From NCBI RefSeq assembly GCF_040675535.1, contig NZ_JBFAPC010000126.1:1-16769 (forward strand): DNA of 16,769 nt, given 5' to 3'. A model generated the notes under the pieces. That model saw only the letters and a program-made list of their open reading frames with translations, searched no databases and had not been told where the DNA came from. Below are positions 6,610-12,573 of this stretch, piece after piece. Made by a program: the position numbers and the translations under genes. How positions within the stretch are numbered: position 1 is the first letter of the stretch; every line of letters begins with the position of its first letter. The stretch comes from Patulibacter sp040675535. GTDB taxonomy: Bacteria; Actinomycetota; Thermoleophilia; Solirubrobacterales; Solirubrobacteraceae.

Positions 6610-7251
6610 TCAGGCCGGCCGGCTCTCCCACGCCTGCTGCAGGGCGCCGAGCAGCGCCTCGGGCGGCTGGGCGCCGGACACGAGCAGCCGGCGGTCGAGC
6701 ACGAACGCGGGGACGCCGCCGAGCCCGAGCTGCTGGGCCTCCTCGCCCTCGGCCCGGACGGTGTCCTCGTACGCGTCGCCGGCGAGCACCCGCTCGACCT
6801 CGTCCGCGTCCAGTCCGACCTCGGCCGCCAGGCGGACCAGGGTCGGGTGGTCGGAGAGCAGCTCGCCCTCGCCGAAGTACGCGCGCAGGAATCGCTCCTT
6901 CACGGCGTCCTGGAGCCCCCGCGCGCGGGCGAGGTGCAGCACGCGGTGGGCGTCCAGCGTGTTGCCGGGCTGCGCGCGGTCGAGGTGGTACTCGAGCCCG
7001 ACGCCCGCGGCCATGTCGACGACGCGCTGGTTCATCGCGCGTGCCTCCTCCGGCGTCTTGCCGTACTTGCGGGCCAGCAGCCCGTCGAGGCCGCCCTCGA
7101 CCGACGTCGGCATCGACGGGTCCAGCTGGAAGCTCCGCCACGTGACGTCGACGTCGTCCTTGTGCTCGAACTGCTCCAGGGCGTTCTCGAACGAGCGCTT
7201 CCCGATGTAGCAGAAGGGACAGGCGACGTCCGACCAGATCTCGACCTTCAT
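6610..7251 (-). CDS. DsbA family oxidoreductase, FrnE-like
   Basis: This 213-residue protein begins MKVEIWSDVACPFCYIGKR, with the CPFC active site (C11, C14) right after the first strand. A helical insertion (about 55-160) follows, and then GGVPAF (178-183) with the cis-proline P181. This is the DsbA-like layout of the FrnE/2-hydroxychromene-2-carboxylate isomerase-related group, at its usual length. No signal peptide is present, so it acts in the cytoplasm. Family members reduce or isomerise disulfides or handle small thiol adducts; the FrnE of Deinococcus is linked to oxidative stress resistance. TATCGT lies 7 nt before the ATG with no Shine-Dalgarno, indicating its own leaderless promoter, although the locus B operon ends only 59 bp upstream on the same strand. 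Confidence 0.92.
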   Translation of the reverse strand: MKVEIWSDVACPFCYIGKRSFENALEQFEHKDDVDVTWRSFQLDPSMPTSVEGGLDGLLARKYGKTPEEARAMNQRVVDMAAGVGLEYHLDRAQPGNTLDAHRVLHLARARGLQDAVKERFLRAYFGEGELLSDHPTLVRLAAEVGLDADEVERVLAGDAYEDTVRAEGEEAQQLGLGGVPAFVLDRRLLVSGAQPPEALLGALQQAWESRPA

Positions 7252-7258
7252 GCTGCCG

Positions 7259-7264
7259 ACGATA
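7259..7264 (-). promoter_or_regulatory. -10 element of the DsbA-family gene
   Basis: TATCGT (TAnnnT) on the minus strand, 7 nt before the ATG at 7251, with no Shine-Dalgarno. It suggests transcription independent of the sigma operon upstream. Confidence 0.45.
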
Positions 7265-7310
7265 CGCGTCGGCGCACGCTGCCCCGTGGGAACGGGGAGC
7301 CGCGGCCAGG

Positions 7311-8600
7311 TCAGAACGCCAGCGTCGCGGAGTCGTGCACCGTCCGGCCGTCGGCCAGTCGTGCGGTGAACTCCATCGTGCCGCTGTTGAACACCCCGTC
7401 GTAGACCACCAGGTAGGCGTGGGCCGGCGACGACGGGACCAGCGTCCGGACGTCCCGGGGGGACTGCATCGTCAGCGACCGCACGTCCGGCGCGGTCTGG
7501 CCCGCGAAGTACTGCGTGCCGGGGAGGGTCCGCCGGGCGACGCGGCCGGGCGCGGGGTCGGCCGCCGGGTCCGGGAAGCCGTCGCCACCGCCGAAGCCGA
7601 TGCCGATCGGGCGCTTGCGACCGAGGGAGCCGATGCTCTGGCAGTCGTACCGGGCGACCCGGTCCTCGACGAAGGTGCCCAGGTCGAAGTCGACGCGGCC
7701 GACGCGCCCGTCGACGATGCGCCCGGGACTCGACGTGACGCAGTACCCGCCGCCCTTCGCTGCCCGGCCGACGATCCCGTAGGGCATCCCGCCGTTGGGG
7801 TCGGGGGCGCGCGCGGCGATGAACGTCGGGGCGGCCGGGTCCGGCGCGTGCTTCATCCCGTGCAGGAAGCGGTCCGGGATGCCCGCGAGTCCTCCGACGG
7901 TCACGGGGGACCCGGTCGGGTAGCGCACCGTGCCCTCGAGGGTCGACGCGTCGTCATCCTCCGCTCGGACGGCCAGGGCGGTCCCGTACGCGCCGCGGGT
8001 CGTCCGCAGCTCGTCGCCGCCGAGCCGCACCGTCAGGTCGCGGGCGGCCTCGCCCGTCGCGCCCCACACCACGGTGCGGATCCGTGCCGGCCCCTGGCCG
8101 GGCGTCGTGCGCAGCAGGTGCAGGGCCTGCAGCGTCGGCGACCGGTGCAGGTCGGGGCGGCGCGAGCCGCACGTGATCGGCGCGCCGCGGTAGCCCACGC
8201 TCGCGGGCCGGAAGACGTCGCCGTCGTCGATCCAGCCGAAGCGCCCGGCGTGGATCCGGCCGAGCTGGAAGCAGCGGTCGCGTCCGATGACGACCTGCCG
8301 CCGCCCGCGGGTGTTCAGGCGCTCGGCCAGGAACGTCCGCACCGCCCACGGATCGCCGCCGGCCGGATCGGCGACCCGGGCCGTGATCGCCACGGGCCCG
8401 GTCCGCCGCAGGCCCCCGAAGTACCGGGCGGACTGCTGCGGCTTGGCCGGTGCCGTCCGCACGTCCGCCGACGGGGTCCGCGCGACGGTGTCGCCCGCGG
8501 CCCGGTCGCGCGGGATCGCGGCGGCGGCGACGGCGCCGCCGAGGACGCCCAGGACGAGCGCGAGCAGCCCCACGCGTCGGATCAACGAGCGCATCGTCAT
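7311..8600 (-). CDS. Exported or membrane-anchored Cys-module protein, third gene of sigma locus B
   Basis: This 429-residue protein has an N-terminal hydrophobic helix (5-29, preceded by RSLIRR), either a signal peptide or an anchor. Two halves follow, each with a Cys pair: C110/C144 and C287/C320. The first half reads FG (121-122), then FRP (130-132), then CG (144-145). The preceding gene's product has the same order (FG 131-132, FRP 140-142, CG 151-152). Each half continues into a beta-rich segment. There is no lipobox Cys. The ATG at 8600 overlaps the upstream stop by ATGA, so it is translationally coupled and part of the sigma operon; a second ATG at 8594 is possible. I do not recognise the family. 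The cysteines would form disulfides outside the cytoplasm. A sensor or co-sensor role is inferred from the operon only. Confidence 0.8.
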   Translation of the reverse strand: MTMRSLIRRVGLLALVLGVLGGAVAAAAIPRDRAAGDTVARTPSADVRTAPAKPQQSARYFGGLRRTGPVAITARVADPAGGDPWAVRTFLAERLNTRGRRQVVIGRDRCFQLGRIHAGRFGWIDDGDVFRPASVGYRGAPITCGSRRPDLHRSPTLQALHLLRTTPGQGPARIRTVVWGATGEAARDLTVRLGGDELRTTRGAYGTALAVRAEDDDASTLEGTVRYPTGSPVTVGGLAGIPDRFLHGMKHAPDPAAPTFIAARAPDPNGGMPYGIVGRAAKGGGYCVTSSPGRIVDGRVGRVDFDLGTFVEDRVARYDCQSIGSLGRKRPIGIGFGGGDGFPDPAADPAPGRVARRTLPGTQYFAGQTAPDVRSLTMQSPRDVRTLVPSSPAHAYLVVYDGVFNSGTMEFTARLADGRTVHDSATLAF

Positions 8601-9859
8601 CGGCCTCCCTGCTTCGTGTGGTCCTCGCGGGTCGGGACCCGGTGGTCCACGAGGTTCGTGTCGCCGCGGTAGGTCCGGACCGTGCCGTCCCGCATCGTCA
8701 CCAGGACCCGCAGGCGCTCCGGGCGGACCGTCGGCGGGAAGACCGCGAGGAAGCCGTTGCCGTGGCTGTGGGAGATCACGAGCGGCGTGGAGCGCCCGGG
8801 GACGCCGGCCACGGCGACGGAGCGGACGTCGCGGCCGTACCCGCCCCAGACGGCCGTCCGCGGCGGGTCGCCCCGCCAGTCGCCGGTGAAGCGGTCCTGC
8901 TCGGGGGAGCGGTGCACCGTCGCGGACGACAGGCGCCGGACGGCGATGAAGACCCCGGAGCTCTTCGCGGTGTGGTGCCCCGAGTGCTGCAGCAGGCCGC
9001 AGGCGGGCGGGCTCTGCGGCCCGCCCGGCACGCGGCGCGCCGTCGCGAACGACAGGCAGTCGCGCTCGTCGCCGTCGGTGAACCCGCCCTGTGCGCGCCA
9101 CGCCGGGCCGCCGAGCGGGTCGAGCACCAGCGCGGGGTCGCGCCCGAGCGGCACGCGCTGGACCCGCCCGCCCGCGAACGTCAGGGTGGCGGACGCCCCG
9201 AGGTCCTCCGGGTGCCCGCGGTAGACGGTGACGAACACGCCGTCCGCCCCGACCGGCACGACGCGCCGGCCGCGGGAGGTGTCGACGACGACCCGCCGCA
9301 GCCGGTCGCCCCCGACGCCGCTGACGACCATCCGGGCGTCGGCGTCCCGGCGGGCCGCGAGGACCCGGGCGCCGATCAGGCTCGCGGCGCCCTGCTGCTC
9401 CTGGCCGCAGGAGTCCGTCACGCCGGGCGCGAGCGGCCGGAACCGTCCGTCGAGCCCGACGAGCCCGAAGGTCCCGCCGGACACCTGGCCGACGGTGCTG
9501 CAGACGTAGCCGGTGGCGCTGCGCGCGACGCGGATCGTCCACGCCGGGACGCCCCGGGACGGGTCCGCCGCGCGCACCGCGGCGACGCGGACGCTGTCGG
9601 GCACCGGGGTCTGCTCGCGCGGGACGTCGGCCTGCGACGGTGCCGGGATCACGCTGCCTCGCAGCGCCACGAGCGTGGCGGCGGCGCCGGCCGTCGCCGT
9701 GGTGGCGCCGATCACGACGGCGACGAGGATCGTCCGCAGCGGGAGGCCGAAGCCGCGCCGCCGGCGGCGACGGCGCGGGGCCTCCTCGGGGCCGAGCCCC
9801 GCCTGTCGGCGCGCGGCCGCGACGAGGTCGCGCTCGAGTCCCGCGATGAAGTCGCTCAT
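8597..9859 (-). CDS. Single-pass membrane protein, candidate partner of sigma factor B
   Basis: This 420-residue protein has a short inner segment MSDFIAGLERDLVAAARRQ (1-19), a run of Arg (29-35), a single TM helix (about 41-65) and a long extracytoplasmic part. The outer part has four Cys as two pairs: C120/C151 and C268/C287. The first half contains the FG-FRP-CG pattern shared with the next gene's product, and the end (about 344-398) is beta-rich with LRVLVTMRDGTVRTYRG (382-398). The start overlaps the sigma stop by ATGA and its own stop overlaps the next ATG. Topology and position match the protein at 5589-6527, though the outer sequence differs. No known anti-sigma zinc motif was found. 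Best reading: a membrane-bound regulator of sigma B with an outer sensor. The family is unrecognised and the function inferred. Confidence 0.82.
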   Translation of the reverse strand: MSDFIAGLERDLVAAARRQAGLGPEEAPRRRRRRRGFGLPLRTILVAVVIGATTATAGAAATLVALRGSVIPAPSQADVPREQTPVPDSVRVAAVRAADPSRGVPAWTIRVARSATGYVCSTVGQVSGGTFGLVGLDGRFRPLAPGVTDSCGQEQQGAASLIGARVLAARRDADARMVVSGVGGDRLRRVVVDTSRGRRVVPVGADGVFVTVYRGHPEDLGASATLTFAGGRVQRVPLGRDPALVLDPLGGPAWRAQGGFTDGDERDCLSFATARRVPGGPQSPPACGLLQHSGHHTAKSSGVFIAVRRLSSATVHRSPEQDRFTGDWRGDPPRTAVWGGYGRDVRSVAVAGVPGRSTPLVISHSHGNGFLAVFPPTVRPERLRVLVTMRDGTVRTYRGDTNLVDHRVPTREDHTKQGGR

Positions 9860-10428
9860 CGGTCCTCTCCTCCGAGTTGGGTGCGCAGGCTTCGCAGCCC
9901 GCGACTGACGCGCTTGCGGACCACCGATTCCGAGACGGCGAGCGACGCCGCGATCTCGTGGTAGTCGCGCTCCTGCACCACGCGGGCCTCCAGGGCCTCG
10001 CGCTGGTCGTCCGGGAGGCCGGCCAGCAGCAGCTCGACCGCGTCCCCGTGGGTGGCGAGCTCCCCGATCGACGCGAGGTCGCGATCGGTGAGATCCCGGG
10101 GCTCGATCCCGAGGCTGCGGCGGTGCCGGTCCTCCACCTGGCCGCGCCGCGCCGCGTCGATCAGCTGGTTCCGCGCGATCGTGAACAGCCAGCCCCGCGC
10201 GGCACCGCGGGCGGGATCGAACACGTCGAGCCGCTCGAGGACGTGGGCGAAGGTCTCGGCGCAGACGTCGGCGGCGATCTCGGGCCGTCGGGTCCGGCGC
10301 AGCAGGTAGGCCAGGAGGGCCTCGACGTGCCGCCGGTAGAAGACGCCGAACGCCTCGGGATCGCCGCCGACGTCGGCCGCCACCAGCAGCTCCTCGTCCG
10401 TCCGTCGGTCTGGTGCTCCACGCCACAC
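9856..10428 (-). CDS. ECF-type RNA polymerase sigma factor (locus B)
   Basis: This 190-residue protein has sigma-2 (about 25-98, with IAADVCAETFAHVLERL at 51-67 and WLFTIARNQLIDAARRG at 80-96) and sigma-4 (about 132-184, with LPDDQREAL at 138-146 and SESVVRKRVSRGLRSL at 166-181). It resembles locus A closely: TDEELL near the start, RRGQVEDRHRRSLGI after sigma-2 (RRGRVEDRARRRLGL in A), and nearly the same recognition helix. The frame is open upstream to a possible start at 10500, but that would translate the promoter. The GTG at 10428 matches the locus A start and lies just after CGTAGTA-GGGGC. First gene of a three-gene coupled operon. The near-identical recognition helices and similar promoters suggest the two factors may read each other's promoters. 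Confidence 0.92.
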   Translation of the reverse strand: MWRGAPDRRTDEELLVAADVGGDPEAFGVFYRRHVEALLAYLLRRTRRPEIAADVCAETFAHVLERLDVFDPARGAARGWLFTIARNQLIDAARRGQVEDRHRRSLGIEPRDLTDRDLASIGELATHGDAVELLLAGLPDDQREALEARVVQERDYHEIAASLAVSESVVRKRVSRGLRSLRTQLGGEDR

Positions 10429-10433
10429 GCCCC

Positions 10434-10463
10434 TACTACGCGCAGTTCGCGACGCTTGTGACC
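10434..10463 (-). promoter_or_regulatory. Putative ECF promoter of sigma locus B
   Basis: On the minus strand GGTCACAA (10463-10456), a 15-nt spacer, CGTAGTA (10440-10434), then GGGGC and the GTG start at 10428. It mirrors the promoter at 4993-5023. Confidence 0.6.
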
Positions 10464-10620
10464 GCTCGGATCGCGGCACGTTCGGAACGGGTCGTCGCAC
10501 CGGAGCGGGGGTGACGACGGTCGGAGCGGAGCGCCGCGACAGGCGGACGGCCGCGTCACGACCGGGTCGGGGCGTCGCGTCCGGAGGACGGCGTGACGAC
10601 GCCCGGCGACGACCGTCCGC

Positions 10621-11355
10621 TCAGCCCGCGGTCCCCGTCGCCGGCCCGTCGAAGACCGCCGACACCAGCACGCGCCCGTCCGCCGCCGCGATCCAGCGGG
10701 AGGCGCCGTCCGCGAGCACCCGGACCGGCCCCGCGAACGCCGGCTCGTGGTGCTCGAGGTCGACCGCCAGCGGCCGGTCGGCGGGCAGCGCCGCGAGCTC
10801 GTCCTCCAGGGGGCGCCAGGTCGCGGCGTTGTTCACGTGACCGGCGACGTCGAGGTCGGCGGCCACGAACGACCACGGGGTCGCAGGCGCGTCCGCGGGC
10901 GGCGCAGGGTGGCGCAGCCGCGCCCGCACGCGACGGCCCTCCGCGGAGGGCCCGAAGACCGCGACGAACGCCTCGGAGCGGTGCGGCAGCAACGTGCCGG
11001 GGTGCAGTGGCACCCAGATCGCGGCGGCCTCGATCAGCGCCCCCGCGTCGCCGGTGATCGTCGTCCGGCGCTCGGACACGAGGGGTCCCGTGCCGCTGCA
11101 GGCGGTCCGCATCCGGAGCAGCTCCCCGAAGACGGGGAACCGCCGCACGCGGAGCTGGTTGCGCCGCAGGACCCACACGAGCTCCTGGGCGATCCCCGCG
11201 TCCACGACGTCGTCGTAGGCGACCTGCTGCAGCCAGTCGGCGATCGCGTCCAGGCGCGCGCGCCCGGCGACGGTCGTCGACGCGGGGCCCACCCGCTGCG
11301 TCAGTTCGTGGACGCGTCCGACGGCGGGGAAGGGGACCAGGTCGTCGAGCGCCAT
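10621..11355 (-). CDS. Acyl-ACP thioesterase-like protein (double hotdog)
   Basis: This 244-residue protein has the double-hotdog layout of FatA/FatB-type acyl-ACP thioesterases. The first hotdog (about 10-120) has QELVWVLRRNQLRVRRFPVF (57-76) and ends in AAIWVPLHP (111-119). The second (about 158-240) has ADLDVAGHVNN (166-176), the family's active-site strand with D169 and H173. These enzymes release fatty acids from ACP or CoA. In plant enzymes this motif carries a catalytic Asn two residues before the His; here that position is Ala171. The region equivalent to the Glu-Cys pair reads EHHEP (201-205). The substrate or mechanism may therefore differ. TACGCT lies 7 nt before the ATG (leaderless pattern). 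It is divergent from the WYL regulator, which may control it. Confidence 0.8.
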   Translation of the reverse strand: MALDDLVPFPAVGRVHELTQRVGPASTTVAGRARLDAIADWLQQVAYDDVVDAGIAQELVWVLRRNQLRVRRFPVFGELLRMRTACSGTGPLVSERRTTITGDAGALIEAAAIWVPLHPGTLLPHRSEAFVAVFGPSAEGRRVRARLRHPAPPADAPATPWSFVAADLDVAGHVNNAATWRPLEDELAALPADRPLAVDLEHHEPAFAGPVRVLADGASRWIAAADGRVLVSAVFDGPATGTAG

Positions 11356-11362
11356 CGGGGGA

Positions 11363-11368
11363 AGCGTA
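11363..11368 (-). promoter_or_regulatory. -10 element of the thioesterase gene
   Basis: TACGCT on the minus strand, 7 nt before the ATG at 11355. A 17-nt spacer puts the -35 at about 11386-11391, overlapping the 16-bp palindrome at 11375-11390. Confidence 0.45.
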
Positions 11369-11374
11369 CGACGG

Positions 11375-11390
11375 CTCGCCCGCGGGCGAG
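11375..11390. promoter_or_regulatory. 16-bp perfect palindrome, operator candidate for the thioesterase gene
   Basis: CTCGCCCGCGGGCGAG is a perfect 16-bp palindrome lying across the spacer and -35 region of the thioesterase promoter. A GC-only palindrome is easier to meet by chance in this DNA, but the placement suits a repressor site. Confidence 0.4.
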
Positions 11391-11435
11391 GTGGCCGAAG
11401 GCCCGCTCGCCGGTGCGGGTCGACCGGCCGCAGCC

Positions 11436-11460
11436 ATCGCGGACCGTTCCCGTCCGCGAT
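11436..11460. promoter_or_regulatory. Inverted repeat, operator candidate for the WYL regulator gene
   Basis: ATCGCGGAC (11436-11444) and GTCCGCGAT (11452-11460) form a perfect 9-bp inverted repeat with a 7-nt gap, 19 nt before the GTG at 11480. Placed on the likely -35 of that gene, it fits autoregulation by the encoded dimer. Confidence 0.5.
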
Positions 11461-11479
11461 CGGGGCGAGACTCCCGTTC

Positions 11480-12508
11480 GTGCTCGAGACCTCGGCCCGG
11501 CTGCTCCGCCTGCTCTCGCTGCTGCAGATGCACCGCGACTGGACGGGCACGCAGCTGGCCGACGAGCTGGCGATCACGCCCCGCACGGTCCGGCGGGACG
11601 TCGACAAGCTCCGCTCCCTGGGCTACCCGGTCAATGCCGCTCCGGGCGTCGCCGGCGGCTACCGGCTGGGCGCGGGCAGCGAGCTGCCGCCGCTCCTGTT
11701 GGACGACGACGAGGCGGTCGCGGTCGCCGTCGGGCTGCGGACGGCCGCCGGGGGCAGCAGCGTCACCGGCATCGAGGAGTCGTCGCTGCGCGCGCTGGCC
11801 AAGCTCGAGCAGGTCCTGCCGCCCGCGCTGCGGCGCCGCGTGGGCGCGGTCCACGCCTACACGGTCCCGGTGCCGGGGATGGGCCCCGAGGTGGACTCCG
11901 AGGCGCTCTCCACGATCGCGGGCGCCTGCCGCGACCGGGTGCAGCTGCGCTTCGGCTACGGCACCCACGACGGGACGAGGAGCCGTCGCCTGGTCGAGCC
12001 CCACCGGATGGTCCACCTGCACGGCCGCTGGTACCTGGTGGCCTGGGACACCACCCGCGAGGACTGGCGGACGTTCCGCGTGGACCGCATCACGTCGAAG
12101 CTCGCGCTCGGCCGGCGCTGCACCCGCCGCGATCCGCCCGACCCGGACCTCGCCGCCTACGTCCTGCGGCAGGTCTCGGCCACCCGCAGCCGGTACCAGG
12201 CGCGAGTCCGCCTGCACGCGCCCAAGGCCCAGCTGGAGCAGCAGGTGCCGCCGTACTTCGGCACGCTGACCGAGATCGACGCCGAGTGCTGCCTGCTCGA
12301 GGTCGGTGCCGGATGGATGGGCGGTCTGGCGGTCTACGTCGCGTCGATCGGCGTCGACTTCACGGTCCTCGGCCCGCCGGAGTTCGCCGAGGAGGTCCGC
12401 ACGCTCGGGGCGCGCTTCGCCCGCGCGGCGGAGGGGGCGGAGTCGCCGGCCGTCGCCGACCCCGCCTCGCCGGACGGTGCGGAATCCGCCCCGCCGGGCG
12501 GTGGGTGA
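11480..12508 (+). CDS. WYL-domain transcriptional regulator (HTH-WYL-WCX, YafY-like)
   Basis: This 342-residue protein has an N-terminal HTH_11-type winged helix (about 4-62; TPRTVRRDVDKL at 33-44 is the recognition helix). The central WYL domain (about 140-210) contains RWYLVAWD (183-190) and FRVDRI (199-204), the conserved Arg/Asp face thought to bind a ligand. A C-terminal WCX dimerisation region (about 235-312) and an Ala/Pro-rich tail complete it. Length is normal for the family. The GTG at 11480 is chosen because MLETSARLLRLLSLLQ is the standard family start. It is divergent from the thioesterase gene, with a 9-bp inverted repeat 19 nt upstream, so it may regulate itself, the thioesterase and the gene 65 bp downstream. 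WYL proteins sense nucleic acids or small molecules; the ligand here is unknown. Confidence 0.92.
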   Translation: MLETSARLLRLLSLLQMHRDWTGTQLADELAITPRTVRRDVDKLRSLGYPVNAAPGVAGGYRLGAGSELPPLLLDDDEAVAVAVGLRTAAGGSSVTGIEESSLRALAKLEQVLPPALRRRVGAVHAYTVPVPGMGPEVDSEALSTIAGACRDRVQLRFGYGTHDGTRSRRLVEPHRMVHLHGRWYLVAWDTTREDWRTFRVDRITSKLALGRRCTRRDPPDPDLAAYVLRQVSATRSRYQARVRLHAPKAQLEQQVPPYFGTLTEIDAECCLLEVGAGWMGGLAVYVASIGVDFTVLGPPEFAEEVRTLGARFARAAEGAESPAVADPASPDGAESAPPGGG

Positions 12509-12525
12509 GATGGTCGTCGTGCCCG

Positions 12526-12543
12526 CGGTCTCTCGGGAGACCG
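12526..12543 (+). terminator. Hairpin between the WYL regulator and the AlkZ-like gene
   Basis: CGGTCTC (12526-12532) and GAGACCG (12537-12543) form a 7-bp stem with a TCGG loop. It lies in the 65-bp gap and just before the next gene's GAGGAG. It could be a weak terminator or affect translation of the downstream gene; no T-run is present. Confidence 0.35.
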
Positions 12544-12573
12544 TCGTCATCGCCACCCCCGAGGAGCCCTGAG

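Noticed and set aside
6610..8600. DsbA-family protein as the folding enzyme for the Cys-pair proteins next door
   Set aside because: It has no signal peptide or TM segment, so it is cytoplasmic, and it appears to have its own promoter. The adjacency may be chance.
7311..9542. 743-residue minus-strand frame covering the third locus B gene and part of the second
   Set aside because: Only the part from the ATG at 8600 is real. The rest is an out-of-frame shadow of the membrane protein gene, which has a TM helix and ATGA coupling.
10429..10500. Longer sigma B start at 10500
   Set aside because: It would translate the GGTCACAA promoter region. The GTG at 10428 matches the start of the locus A sigma factor and follows the -10 box.
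10585..10618. GGACGG...CCGTCC with inner GGCGT/ACGCC after the thioesterase gene as a terminator
   Set aside because: The stems are only 5-6 bp with a large loop; not better than chance at this G+C.
10747..12573. Upstream extension of the AlkZ-like frame (978 residues in total)
   Set aside because: It overlaps the thioesterase and WYL genes in shadow frames with low-complexity Arg/Ala/Gly content. The ATG at 12574 has a good ribosome binding site and starts the family domain.
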